Below are positions 6,722 to 14,646 of a stretch of DNA of 64,000 nucleotides, in pieces. Numbering within the stretch: the first letter of the stretch is position 1; each line of letters begins with the position of its first letter. This DNA comes from an uncultured Prevotellaceae bacterium (GTDB lineage: Bacteria; Bacteroidota; Bacteroidia; Bacteroidales; Bacteroidaceae): NCBI GenBank assembly GCA_947307015.1, contig CAMZHV010000004.1, positions 38,398 through 102,397 of the forward strand. The letters run 5' to 3'. Under the pieces are notes generated by a model. The model was not told the DNA's origin. It did not search any database and saw nothing but the letters and a program-made list of their open reading frames with translations. A program made the translations under genes and the position numbers.

Positions 6722-9700
6722 TCAGTCACCCATAGCCTTCTGGTATTCTTGCCAGAGGGCATCAATGGTATGACCAGGTCCGAGGGCGTAGGCGACAGCA
6801 CCGTCCCATGACCAAGGGATGACTTCGCGGCAGGAGCGGTTCATCTTGCGGATGAAGTCAGAATCTTTGTTCTCACGTACCCAGTTGAAGAAATAGCCGA
6901 TGTAGCGGTAGCCGTCATGGTAGCTGCCGCCCTTGGGACGGTCTTTCTCGCCATGGAAGCCGCCGCAGGCCACGCGCACGGCATCGGCAGTGCCTTCAAC
7001 CATCTCCCAAACCGCCTTGTTGGAGCCTCCGTAGGGGCCTATGCCCTGCGGTTCGAGCTGGAAGGCGTGTGTCAGCTCATGGAGCAGCACGCCGCGCGTT
7101 TCGAAGTCCACACGGGCGGTGTCGTTGTTCGCGAAGGAGCGCTCGATATGTCCTGTAGTGTAGGTGATGCTTACATTGCCGTCGTCGCCGTCCTTCCACG
7201 AGACACCATCTGCGTTGCGCAGCACATAGTCGAGGTGATGGAGCACGGGCATACTGTCTTCGGGCGTAAAATAGAGGCAACGCATGACTTCGCGCGCCAC
7301 GCTGCGGATGTAAGGATCGGGCTCGGGGATGAGGGCGTGATAGATGGCTGAACCCTTCGTGGAGGACGCTCGGTCGTGGAAGTCGATGGCCAGTAAATGC
7401 TTGTTCCATTGGCGATCCTCGTCGGTGAGATCGGTGCTCATACGTCGTGCGATGGAGGCGCTGGCTGACTGTATCTCGTCGGAGAGTGAGTAAGGCTTTT
7501 CGGCGGGCGCGAGGCCACGGCGCGTGTTGGGCTTCGAAGCCATGTCAAACTCTAACGTACATCCTTGCATGAGCTGGCTGTGGGTGATGTAAAGCTTGGA
7601 ATAGGGCTGTCCGTTGAGGCGTACGGACTTGACGTAACAGTTCTTGTCGCTGACCTTGGGCGCACGGATCTCGATGTTTTTTCCGTTTTCAAGCGTCACC
7701 TTCATGTAAGGAAGATAGGGCGCACCGAGGACGTACTGCTCGGAGCCGGGGCAGACGGGATAAAAGCCCATGGCGGTGAAGATGTACCACGCGGACATCT
7801 GACCACAGTCGTCGTTGCCTCCAAGGCCGCGGATGTGGTTGCGGTACATCTTGTTCATGATGGTGCGCAGCCATTGCTGCGTTTTCCATGGAGTAGATGT
7901 CCAGGCGTAGAGGTAGGGCACGTGGTGGCTGGGCTCGTTGCCGTGGACGTAGCCTCCGACGAGACATTCTGCGGTGATGTCCTCATTATCTTCGTAGTAC
8001 TTCGCAGGCAGGTTCATCTCGAAGAGCTGGTTGAGCTTGTCGAGGAAAGCGCCCTCGCCGCCCATACATTGTATCAATCCGCGTACGTCATGCGGTACAT
8101 GGAAAGAAAAGTTCCAGGCGTTGCCCTCGATGAAGCCCTCGCCGTAGGTCTGGTAGGGGTCGAGGTCGGCTTTGAACTGACCGTTGCGGTAGCGTGGCGA
8201 CGCGAAGCCGCGTGTGGGATCAAAGGTGTTGCGGTAGTTTTGTGCGCGCTCCATGAACTCGCGGGCAATATCGTCGCGATGCAGCTGGCGGGCTGCACGG
8301 TAGATGGTCCAGTCGTCGTAGGCGTATTCAAGGGTATTGGAGGCTGCCGTGCCGTCGTGGTCGTAGGTGCAATAGCCGAAGCGACGGTAGTCGGCAAGCG
8401 TCGGCAGGTAACGGTTGTTGGCTGTGGCCACCATGGCGTCCAGCGCTGCCTTTTCCCATTCTCCTCCCAGATGACCAGCTTCACCAGTCTTCCCCCCTTG
8501 GGGGGATAAGAGGGGGGCTTTAACGATTGCATCGGCCAGCACGCTGACGGCATGGTAGCCCGTCATGCACCATCCTTCGTTGCCCATCAGGCTCCACACA
8601 GGTAGCATACCAACGATATTCTGCTTCTGATGGGCAATCATCGACTGCACCATATTGGTGTTGCGCGAAGGCTTGAGCAGGCCCAACAAAGGATGCTCGG
8701 CGCGGTAGGTGTCCCAAATGGAGAAGACGGTGTAGTTGTCAAAGCCCTCGGCGATGTGTATGTTGCCGTCGAGGCCGCGATAGTGACGGTCCACATCCAT
8801 GTAGATGGAGGGATTGATCATCGTGTGGTAGAGCGAGGTGTAGAGCATAGCTTTCTGGTCGGCGGTGCCTTCGCAGTCGATGACGGCAAGCTCGCGCTCC
8901 CATTCCTGCCTTGTCTTTGCCGCGATTTCATCAAAGCTCTTTCCTGCTGCCTCAGCTGCGAGGTTCAGCTTCGCACCTTCTGTGGAGACGGCGGAGAGCG
9001 CGACTTTGACGGTTAAAGCCTCACCCCCGCTGAACTCGAAATAAGCGACGACATTACGGCCTGCGATGTCGGGGAAATTGTTGTGGATGTCAAACTTACC
9101 CCAGAAGCCACCGTAGGGCTCACGCTTGCGGTCGCGATAGCCATAGTTGGCGACGGGTTGGCTGAAAGAGATGGCGAAATAGGTGTAGTTGGAGCGCGCC
9201 CAACCATCGGTGATGCGATATCCAGTGATGAGCGTGTCGTTCTCCACCCGTAGCGATGACCATAGCACCTTGCCGTCGTAGTTGTATATGCCGTGCGTCA
9301 GGTCCACGATGATACGTTGGCAGTCGGCATCGGAAGGATAAGTATAACAATGTACGCCCACGCGCGGGGTAGCGGTGAGCTGTGCGCGCACGCCATTATC
9401 GGCCAATGTCACCTCATAGTAGCCCGGTCGCGCCTGCTCTGTGTCGTGCGAGAAACGCTGCCGGTAGCCGCCGTCGGGATTGTCGCTGGTGCCGGGGTTC
9501 AGCTGCAATGGCCCCGTCTGCGGCATGATCAGGACGTCTCCGAGATCGGAATGTCCCGTGCCGCTGAGGTGCGTGTGGCTGAAGCCCACAATGGTGTTGT
9601 CTGTGTGCTGGTAGCCGGCGCAGTACTCATAGACTTTCCCTTGATAGTGGCCGTCCACGTTGTGGGGTATGGTGTCGGTGTCGGGCGAGAGCTGCACGAG

Positions 9701-9838
9701 GCCGAAGGGTGCGCAGGCGCCGGGGAAGGTGTGCCCCATGCCTTCCGTGCCGATGAAGGGGTTGACATAGTCGGTTCGGTTGTTCTGTGCGTGGGCGCCC
9801 AATGTCAGCGCCGCCAGCATCACGAGTAGGTTTTTCAT
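6722..9838 (-). CDS. Secreted GH92 alpha-mannosidase fused to a BSP-type metallopeptidase domain
   Basis: 1038 residues from ATG 9838 (MKNLLVMLAALTLGAHAQ signal peptide). The longer ORF start at 9988 lies upstream of the promoter and is unlikely. Residues ~20-770 are GH92, with the NPFIGTEGMGHTFPGA opening, HGNEPSHH and GNDDCGQMSAWY; the family cleaves exo-alpha-mannosyl linkages with calcium. The C-terminal ~230 residues match the plant basic secretory protein (BSP) family, with the zinc signature LLHELTHAF and downstream WEMVEGTAD. The fusion suggests an enzyme for mannosylated glycoproteins. About 20 extra residues (APLLSPQGGKTGEAG...) follow VLADAIVK and come from a GC-rich repeat. It converges with tex. 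Confidence 0.88.
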   Translation of the reverse strand: MKNLLVMLAALTLGAHAQNNRTDYVNPFIGTEGMGHTFPGACAPFGLVQLSPDTDTIPHNVDGHYQGKVYEYCAGYQHTDNTIVGFSHTHLSGTGHSDLGDVLIMPQTGPLQLNPGTSDNPDGGYRQRFSHDTEQARPGYYEVTLADNGVRAQLTATPRVGVHCYTYPSDADCQRIIVDLTHGIYNYDGKVLWSSLRVENDTLITGYRITDGWARSNYTYFAISFSQPVANYGYRDRKREPYGGFWGKFDIHNNFPDIAGRNVVAYFEFSGGEALTVKVALSAVSTEGAKLNLAAEAAGKSFDEIAAKTRQEWERELAVIDCEGTADQKAMLYTSLYHTMINPSIYMDVDRHYRGLDGNIHIAEGFDNYTVFSIWDTYRAEHPLLGLLKPSRNTNMVQSMIAHQKQNIVGMLPVWSLMGNEGWCMTGYHAVSVLADAIVKAPLLSPQGGKTGEAGHLGGEWEKAALDAMVATANNRYLPTLADYRRFGYCTYDHDGTAASNTLEYAYDDWTIYRAARQLHRDDIAREFMERAQNYRNTFDPTRGFASPRYRNGQFKADLDPYQTYGEGFIEGNAWNFSFHVPHDVRGLIQCMGGEGAFLDKLNQLFEMNLPAKYYEDNEDITAECLVGGYVHGNEPSHHVPYLYAWTSTPWKTQQWLRTIMNKMYRNHIRGLGGNDDCGQMSAWYIFTAMGFYPVCPGSEQYVLGAPYLPYMKVTLENGKNIEIRAPKVSDKNCYVKSVRLNGQPYSKLYITHSQLMQGCTLEFDMASKPNTRRGLAPAEKPYSLSDEIQSASASIARRMSTDLTDEDRQWNKHLLAIDFHDRASSTKGSAIYHALIPEPDPYIRSVAREVMRCLYFTPEDSMPVLHHLDYVLRNADGVSWKDGDDGNVSITYTTGHIERSFANNDTARVDFETRGVLLHELTHAFQLEPQGIGPYGGSNKAVWEMVEGTADAVRVACGGFHGEKDRPKGGSYHDGYRYIGYFFNWVRENKDSDFIRKMNRSCREVIPWSWDGAVAYALGPGHTIDALWQEYQKAMGD
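8489..8520 (+). repeat. GC-rich element, subfamily A, inside the GH92 gene
   Basis: CTTCCCCCCTTGGGGGGATA followed by AGAGGGGGGCTT matches the uxaA copy in the same plus orientation, although this gene is on the minus strand. The element is therefore translated in the opposite direction here. Confidence 0.6.
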
Positions 9839-9905
9839 TAGCTGATGTGTATGGTTGTTTAGGCAGACGCCTCGTTCTTTCGGTATTATTGGCTCTTTCT
9901 TGCTG

Positions 9906-9913
9906 CAAAAGTA
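9906..9913 (-). promoter_or_regulatory. -7 box (TACTTTTG) for the GH92 gene
   Basis: The reverse complement reads TACTTTTG, a TAnnTTTG match 68 bases before ATG 9838. This supports 9838 over the upstream ORF start. Confidence 0.5.
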
Positions 9914-10103
9914 CATAAAAATAAACAACAAACCTTCGTTTTGATACGTTTTAGAACAGTATTGCGGGATAAAAAACTCTTTTTTCATGCCATTTATAGA
10001 TTTTTCACGCGCCCGAACCTTATTTAAAAGAGAATTATGTTTAAGTTTGTACTCAAATCGAACTAAAAAAGGTCTTTTAGACCATATTCAAATACCTACT
10101 TAT

Positions 10104-10685
10104 ATGAACTTCCTGGAACAAAAAATACTTAAGGACGGAGTAATCAAGCAAGGCAATGTGCTCAAAATTGATAATTTCCTGAACCATCAGATTGACATCA
10201 ACATCATTCGGCAAATAGCAAGTGAACTGAAGCGTCGTTTCCACGATGTAGAGGTGAACAAGATATTGACCATTGAGGCCAGTGGTATCGCCATCGCAAC
10301 CATGCTGGGCCATCTTTATGATGTGCCTGTGGTGTTCGCCAAGAAAGGACAAACGGCCAATAGCACCGACGACAAATACATGAGCCAAGCTTATTCGTTC
10401 ACGCACAAGCGGATGAACAATGTATTCGTATCTAAACCGTATCTACAGCCCACAGATAAGGTGCTGATTGTTGATGACTTCTTGGCTGATGGTCAGGCGG
10501 CTCTTGCGCTCATCGATATTGTCCATCAAGCAGGTGCCAAGGTGATGGGAATTGGTGTTGCTGTGGAGAAAGGTCAGCAGAAAGGAGGCCGAATCTTGCG
10601 CAACGACGGTTTCCATGTCGAATCCATTGCCATCATCGAGGAAATGAATTATGAGGAACAATCCATCCGTTTTCTCGAACAATAG
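10104..10685 (+). CDS. xpt: Xanthine phosphoribosyltransferase
   Basis: 193 residues from ATG 10104 (MNFLEQKILKDG), matching the ~190-residue family; the ORF-track start at 9987 runs through upstream AT-rich sequence and is rejected. It transfers phosphoribose from PRPP to xanthine for purine salvage. The PRPP-binding loop VLIVDDFLADGQA and the substrate segment AKKGQTANSTDDKY are present. The gene diverges from the GH92 gene. The AT-rich leader has a small hairpin (GGTCT-TTT-AGACC, 10071-10083), but I see no purine-riboswitch signature. Confidence 0.92.
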   Translation: MNFLEQKILKDGVIKQGNVLKIDNFLNHQIDINIIRQIASELKRRFHDVEVNKILTIEASGIAIATMLGHLYDVPVVFAKKGQTANSTDDKYMSQAYSFTHKRMNNVFVSKPYLQPTDKVLIVDDFLADGQAALALIDIVHQAGAKVMGIGVAVEKGQQKGGRILRNDGFHVESIAIIEEMNYEEQSIRFLEQ

Positions 10686-10921
10686 CCCTCCGCTTCATTC
10701 ACCAGTTCCAACGAGTATCGCCGCAAGCAAAAATAATTTTTGTTTGAAATAGACTACAGACTACAGCCGCCTGCCTTTGTTATCTACCATATATTTATAA
10801 CGTTTCGTTGCTGTTGTTATTGTTCGTTAGTCGCTCGACCTTTTCAAAGATAAGGAATCAATTATTTCGGAATAATCAGTAGAACCGTCCCCATGGTTTC
10901 TGAACCATGTAGATTTCCTGC
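10686..10921. other. Intergenic gap between xpt and the DUF1016 gene
   Basis: 236 bases between two converging genes. I see no ORF, RNA gene or clear terminator here. Confidence 0.5.
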
Positions 10922-11986
10922 TCATATTTTCTTCTTATCTAATTCTGCTTCCAATTCCTCAATTGTAGGAAGTGACGATTTCCATTTATCTGCAATTTCC
11001 ACATCAATTGCAGCCTCCCACGATGCGACACCTATTGGTTTGTTGATACTCTCAAGGGAATATTTAACGATGGTCTCGTTTTTACTCTTGACTAAAAGCA
11101 GACCTATGGTCTTTCCATCCGACTCATGGCGTAAAGTATCATCAACAACAGACTGATAGAACGATAACTGTCCCATCATACCAGGGTCGAAAGGAACGGC
11201 TTTTAATTCTACTACGACAAAACACCGTAGCCGTAGATGGTAGAAAAGCATATCTATATAGTAATCATGTCCAGCCAGCTCCAAATGTACCTGACGACCT
11301 ACGAAAGAAAAACCTTGCCCCAATTCAAGCAGGAATTGTGTGATATGAGTGGTTAGGCCATCCTCAATCTCTTTTTCTCTGCTGTTCGCATCAGCACCTG
11401 TAAAATCTAACAAATAGGGGTCTTTGAACATCTGCTGAACCATGTCGGACTGAACATCAGGCAGCGTTTTGTTGAAGTTCGAAGGAATCTTACCCGACCG
11501 TTCCAATGTGTAGTTCTCCAACTGGAGTTCTAAAATGGTTTTGCTCCAACCATGTTCAATGGCGGCCATAGCGTATGCAAGCCGCCGATTGGGTTCCTTC
11601 ACCTTTTCCATTAAGCAGATGTTATGCCGCCAAGGTAATTGTGCAACGCACCGTTGCACAATTTGTTCTTCTGGCCACAACTCAGCAAAGCGGCGCATAT
11701 ACTTCAGATTACGAGGAGAGAAGCCTTGCATCTCAGGGAATGCATATTTCAAGTCAACCGAAAGACGATCTACGACTTTTGTACCCCATCCTTCAGCATC
11801 CTGTCTGCGAAGGATTTCCTTACCAATGCTATAGTACATCATTGACATTTGTACATTGGCGGTCCACATTACCTTTCGCCGTCCATCAGCAACAAGTCTG
11901 CTGATGATATCCAGCATCTCGCCATACCAATCGGGCATAGTAGATGATGCTGGTGGAGCGGGGAAGAACACCCCTCTTTTAAGCAA
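10922..11986 (-). CDS. DUF1016 / YhcG-family PD-(D/E)XK nuclease
   Basis: 354 residues. The N-terminal DUF1016 helical domain (residues ~20-170) contains FSPRNLKYMRRF and LPWRHNICLMEK. The C-terminal nuclease fold has D and ExK spaced as in PD-(D/E)XK enzymes (YYIDMLFYH...VVVELK). YhcG proteins are accessory genes, often near restriction-modification or toxin-like modules; their biological role is unsettled. An internal ATG at 11938 is an alternative start. Its upstream neighbour is the repeat-rich region before tRNA-Pro, which suits a variable locus. Confidence 0.85.
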   Translation of the reverse strand: MLKRGVFFPAPPASSTMPDWYGEMLDIISRLVADGRRKVMWTANVQMSMMYYSIGKEILRRQDAEGWGTKVVDRLSVDLKYAFPEMQGFSPRNLKYMRRFAELWPEEQIVQRCVAQLPWRHNICLMEKVKEPNRRLAYAMAAIEHGWSKTILELQLENYTLERSGKIPSNFNKTLPDVQSDMVQQMFKDPYLLDFTGADANSREKEIEDGLTTHITQFLLELGQGFSFVGRQVHLELAGHDYYIDMLFYHLRLRCFVVVELKAVPFDPGMMGQLSFYQSVVDDTLRHESDGKTIGLLLVKSKNETIVKYSLESINKPIGVASWEAAIDVEIADKWKSSLPTIEELEAELDKKKI

Positions 11987-12111
11987 AATAATTAAGGAAA
12001 TATATCATAATTCAATTGTACCGAATCCGATGCAATTGGATTTTGAGTAGTTATTTTCATTACAATAATATTTACTTCTTTGTAAAACTGTTTGCCAATT
12101 ATTCAGAAAAA

Positions 12112-12223
12112 CAGCCATTTACAAAAAAGGTTTCAGGTTTCAGATTTGCTTGTATCTTACTCACAATCAATGGCTTTCTGGCTGAACCTTTATCGGCGAG
12201 GTTTCAGCAGGTTTCAGCAAGCT
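12112..12223. repeat. R1 outer inverted repeat, left arm
   Basis: The arm starts CAGCCATTTACAAAAAAGG, has GGTTTCAGGTTTCAG and ends in GTTTCAGCAG/GTTTCAGCAA units with a 10-base period. It pairs end to end with 12540-12652; the middle ~35 bases have diverged while both ends are conserved. Confidence 0.85.
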
Positions 12224-12302
12224 TCAGCCTACCCACCCTTCGGGGCATCTCACAAACCAAAAGCGTCCCAAATTATAAGTAATCGAGCAAAAATATTTAA
12301 AT

Positions 12303-12335
12303 AGATTGACGATAAGATTGACGGAGATTGACGGA
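12303..12335. repeat. R1 inner inverted repeat, left arm
   Basis: Three GATTGACG words lie in tandem. The 33 bases match the reverse complement of 12366-12398 at about 28-29 positions by eye, leaving a 30-base AT-rich loop. Confidence 0.85.
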
Positions 12336-12365
12336 GAATATAAACACTTGAATAATTTTGTTTTA

Positions 12366-12398
12366 TCCGTCAATTTCCGTCAATCAAGTCGTCAATCT
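12366..12398. repeat. R1 inner inverted repeat, right arm
   Basis: TCCGTCAATTTCCGTCAATC continues to CGTCAATCT and is the partner of 12303-12335. Confidence 0.85.
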
Positions 12399-12440
12399 TC
12401 GAAAATCAATAATGTAATCTAATTTTGAGTACTTACTTAC

Positions 12441-12520
12441 CGATTTAAATTCCGATACATCAAGATTTAAGGTCAGATTTATGTCAGATTTAAGGTCTAT
12501 AAAAAATACATCCGAAACTT
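12441..12520 (-). repeat. Core segment shared by R1 and R2 (R1 copy)
   Basis: Read on the minus strand, this carries CGGATGTAT, CTTAAATCTGACATAAATCT and then AAATCTTGATGTATCGG. The plus strand at 57556-57630 has the same order of words with scattered substitutions. It includes three AGATTTA-type words spaced 11-12 bases apart. Confidence 0.7.
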
Positions 12521-12539
12521 GAATATTACAATCATCTGA

Positions 12540-12652
12540 ACCTTGCTGAAACCTGCTGAAACCTCAAACGCAAAGGTTCAGCTTGTATGGCTTTGATCAA
12601 CAGAAAGTTAAAACCCTAAGCTGAAACCTGAAACCTTTTTGATAAATGGCTG
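12540..12652. repeat. R1 outer inverted repeat, right arm
   Basis: Contains GCTGAAACCTGCTGAAACCT and CTGAAACCTGAAACC, and ends AAATGGCTG. It is the inverted partner of 12112-12223. Confidence 0.85.
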
Positions 12653-12714
12653 GATTTTTGGGATCTCGCGTCATCCATCATTCGTCATCGCCACACATAT
12701 ATACGTGTGAGGCC

Positions 12715-12774
12715 ATACGTCTATACGTATGTGCCAATACGTCTATACGTATCGCCGTGTCCCATTAATGGGAC
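12715..12774. repeat. Two ATACGTCTATACGTAT words and a palindrome
   Basis: ATACGTCTATACGTAT starts at 12715 and again at 12737, exactly 22 bases apart. GTCCCATTAATGGGAC (12759-12774) is a perfect 16-bp palindrome. Related words plus a longer palindrome follow the right arm in R2. Confidence 0.8.
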
Positions 12775-12776
12775 GC

Positions 12777-12954
12777 GCGAACCCTCCTAAGAGTCTACGC
12801 GAACCCTCCTAAGAGTCTACGCGAACCCTCCTAAGAGACCACGCAAACCCTCCTAAGAGTCTACGCGTAGACTCCTAAGGGTTTTTGCAAATTGCCTATA
12901 GGGTTTTGGCGAATTGTCTATAGTGTTTTGGCAGAAAGCCTAAGGGGTGTTGGC
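12777..12954. repeat. Inverted 4+4 array of 22-bp units
   Basis: Four direct 22-bp units (core AACCCTCCTAAGAGTCTAC) fill 12777-12864. Two bases (GC) follow, then four units in inverted orientation at 12867-12888, 12889-12910, 12911-12932 and 12933-12954, increasingly degenerate with distance. The centre is CTACGCGTAG. The array ends 11 bases before the tRNA terminator hairpin. Confidence 0.85.
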
Positions 12955-12961
12955 AGAAAAG

Positions 12962-12995
12962 AAAAACAGCCGATAATCTTTCGACTATCAGCTGT
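12962..12995 (-). terminator. Intrinsic terminator of tRNA-Pro
   Basis: On the minus strand ACAGCTGATAGTC-GAAA-GATTATCGGCTGT forms a strong stem with a GAAA loop and is followed by TTTTT, just downstream of the tRNA 3' end. Confidence 0.85.
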
Positions 12996-13007
12996 TCTTT
13001 TAAGTTG

Positions 13008-13082
13008 TCGGGATGACTAGATTCGAACTAGCGACCCCACGCCCCCCAGACGCGTACTCTAACCGGACTGAGCTACATCCCG
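13008..13082 (-). tRNA. tRNA-Pro (anticodon GGG)
   Basis: The minus strand folds as a tRNA: acceptor CGGGATG/CATCCCG with discriminator A, D arm GCTC...GAGT, an anticodon stem with two G-U pairs, and loop CTGGGGG giving anticodon GGG. The T loop is TTCGAAT. The 3' CCA is not encoded. A promoter lies just upstream and an intrinsic terminator downstream. Anticodon read by hand. Confidence 0.93.
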
Positions 13083-13134
13083 AAAACTTGGGTGCAAACG
13101 AGCGAGATTTTGTTCTTTTTTCGTTTTGCGGGTG

Positions 13135-13142
13135 CAAAGGTA
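13135..13142 (-). promoter_or_regulatory. tRNA-Pro promoter (-7 TACCTTTG)
   Basis: The minus strand has TTTG (13166-13163), 20 bases, then TACCTTTG. This is a full match to the Bacteroidota promoter pattern, about 50 bases before the tRNA. Confidence 0.75.
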
Positions 13143-13174
13143 GGCGTTTTTTTTGATACGTGCAAACTTTTTGC

Positions 13175-13182
13175 TACTTTTG
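13175..13182 (+). promoter_or_regulatory. aroA promoter (-7 TACTTTTG)
   Basis: TTTG at 13152-13155, 19 bases, then TACTTTTG, 33 bases before the aroA ATG. The -33 region interleaves with that of the divergent tRNA promoter. Confidence 0.7.
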
Positions 13183-13214
13183 TGGCGTTTTTCGACGTAA
13201 TAACTGTTTTTTGT

Positions 13215-14528
13215 ATGAAATATTGTATCAAAACACCTCAGAAACTGAGCTTCGATGTTCGCCTGCCAGCCAGCAAGAGCATCAGCAATCGTGCCCTCAT
13301 GTTGAACGCCCTCAGCGGTGCGCCGATGGGTCTGGTAAGTAATATTTCGGACTGCGACGATACCAATGTGATGATGAGTGCATTGTTCCTGTTGGACACG
13401 GAACGTCGCGAGGGAGCCGCCTGTATGATGCCGCCCGTCGTCAACGTGAAGGCTGCCGGCACAGCCATGCGTTTTCTCACCGCCTTGCTGTCCGTGAGCC
13501 CCGGCACGCACACCATCACCGGCACGGAACGCATGTGTCACCGTCCTATCGGCATCCTTGTGGAGGCGCTACGCACGCTTGGCGCGCAGATCGAATACTT
13601 GGGCGAAGAGGGCTTCCCGCCCCTGAGCATAAAGGGTACACGTCTGGGGGGCGGTGAGCTGGAACTGAAAGGTGATGTGAGCTCGCAGTATATCTCTGCC
13701 CTCTTGATGATTGCCCCCCTGTTGGACAATGGGTTGACACTGAAGCTGAAAGGTGAGATTGTCAGCCGTCCTTATATCGACATGACGCTGGCGATGATGT
13801 GCGAGCACGGCGCTAAGGCACGATGGACCGCCAAGAACACGCTGCGCGTGGAACCCAAGGCATACGTACCGACGCCATACAGCGTGGAGGCCGACTGGAG
13901 CGCGGCATCATACTGGTATGAGATTATGCTTCTTCAAGATCAGCGTAACCTCGCCACATCGCTACGCGGGCTCTTCCCCAAGAGTATACAGGGTGACAGC
14001 GCCGTGCAGGAAATCTTCAGGAAGCTGTCTGTCTTCTCCGCGACACTCGCAATGGATGAGATGACGCCGAAGACTGTCCTCATCCGCAATGGTCGTGTGC
14101 CGAAGCACTTGGAACTTGACTTCACGAAGACGCCCGACCTGGCACAGACGCTCGTCGTTGCCTGTGCGCTGAAGGGTATAACATTCCGTTGCAGCGGTTT
14201 GCAGAGCCTACGCATCAAGGAGACCGACCGTATCGCTGCCCTTCAGAAGGAATTGGCCAAGATTGGTGTGCGTGTCACCATCGAGGGCGACAGCGTGATG
14301 AGCTGGGCAGGCCCCAAGAACCAGCCTGAAGGCGAAATTGCTTACCTGAAGCCACTGCCTGATACGGCCATCGACACCTACGACGACCACCGCATGGCGA
14401 TGGCCTTCGCACCTGCCGCCCTCGTGTTAGGCAGCATCGTCATCAATGACCCCGAAGTGGTCTCCAAGTCCTATCCCAACTTCTGGGAGGACTTGAAAGA
14501 GGCGGGATTCGAAGTGAGCCCCTTGTAG
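13215..14528 (+). CDS. aroA: 3-phosphoshikimate 1-carboxyvinyltransferase (EPSP synthase)
   Basis: 437 residues from ATG 13215, just after the promoter; the ORF-track start at 13092 lies upstream of it. The enzyme joins PEP to shikimate-3-phosphate, the sixth step of chorismate synthesis. Visible motifs: N-terminal ASKSISNRALML, AGTAMRFLTA, the LRIKETDRI signature and C-terminal DDHRMAMAFAPAA. Length is normal (E. coli 427). A GC-rich element overlaps the stop region and may act as a terminator. Confidence 0.95.
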   Translation: MKYCIKTPQKLSFDVRLPASKSISNRALMLNALSGAPMGLVSNISDCDDTNVMMSALFLLDTERREGAACMMPPVVNVKAAGTAMRFLTALLSVSPGTHTITGTERMCHRPIGILVEALRTLGAQIEYLGEEGFPPLSIKGTRLGGGELELKGDVSSQYISALLMIAPLLDNGLTLKLKGEIVSRPYIDMTLAMMCEHGAKARWTAKNTLRVEPKAYVPTPYSVEADWSAASYWYEIMLLQDQRNLATSLRGLFPKSIQGDSAVQEIFRKLSVFSATLAMDEMTPKTVLIRNGRVPKHLELDFTKTPDLAQTLVVACALKGITFRCSGLQSLRIKETDRIAALQKELAKIGVRVTIEGDSVMSWAGPKNQPEGEIAYLKPLPDTAIDTYDDHRMAMAFAPAALVLGSIVINDPEVVSKSYPNFWEDLKEAGFEVSPL

Positions 14529-14562
14529 CCCCTTTAGCCCCCTATAGCCCCCCAAGGGGGCG
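14527..14562 (-). repeat. GC-rich element, subfamily A, after aroA
   Basis: GCCCCCTATAGCCCCCCAAG followed by GGGGGCGCTT is the inverted form of the uxaA/GH92 element. Its first bases are the end of aroA. The CCCCCC/GGGGG palindrome could form a hairpin. Confidence 0.55.
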
Positions 14563-14590
14563 CTTGAAACTTGAAATTTCATTAAGAACA

Positions 14591-14613
14591 ACGAATTACA
14601 CAAATTACACGAA
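14591..14613. repeat. Short tandem ACGAATTACAC-type repeat
   Basis: ACGAATTACACAAATTACAC is followed by GAATTTC. A related CACGAATTACACCAATTCA occurs at about 43478-43497 in another gene gap. Confidence 0.6.
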
Positions 14614-14646
14614 TTTCAGAAACTTTCTGATGTTGAAAAAAACAAG

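Larger units (their letters stand above)
11987..13007. other. 1-kb non-coding region R1: nested inverted repeats and tandem arrays
   Basis: There is no credible gene between the DUF1016 start and tRNA-Pro. The stretch contains large inverted arms, an inner inverted repeat, iterated short words, two ACGTCTATACGT motifs, a palindrome, a 22-bp array and the tRNA terminator, itemised below. The core resembles the region at 57.4-58.3 kb. Confidence 0.8.

Noticed and set aside
9989-10103. Purine riboswitch upstream of xpt
   Set aside because: The conserved loop sequences and three-way junction are not visible; only a 5-bp hairpin is seen.
12777-12954. CRISPR array
   Set aside because: Units are contiguous 22-bp repeats without variable spacers, half are inverted, and no cas genes are present.
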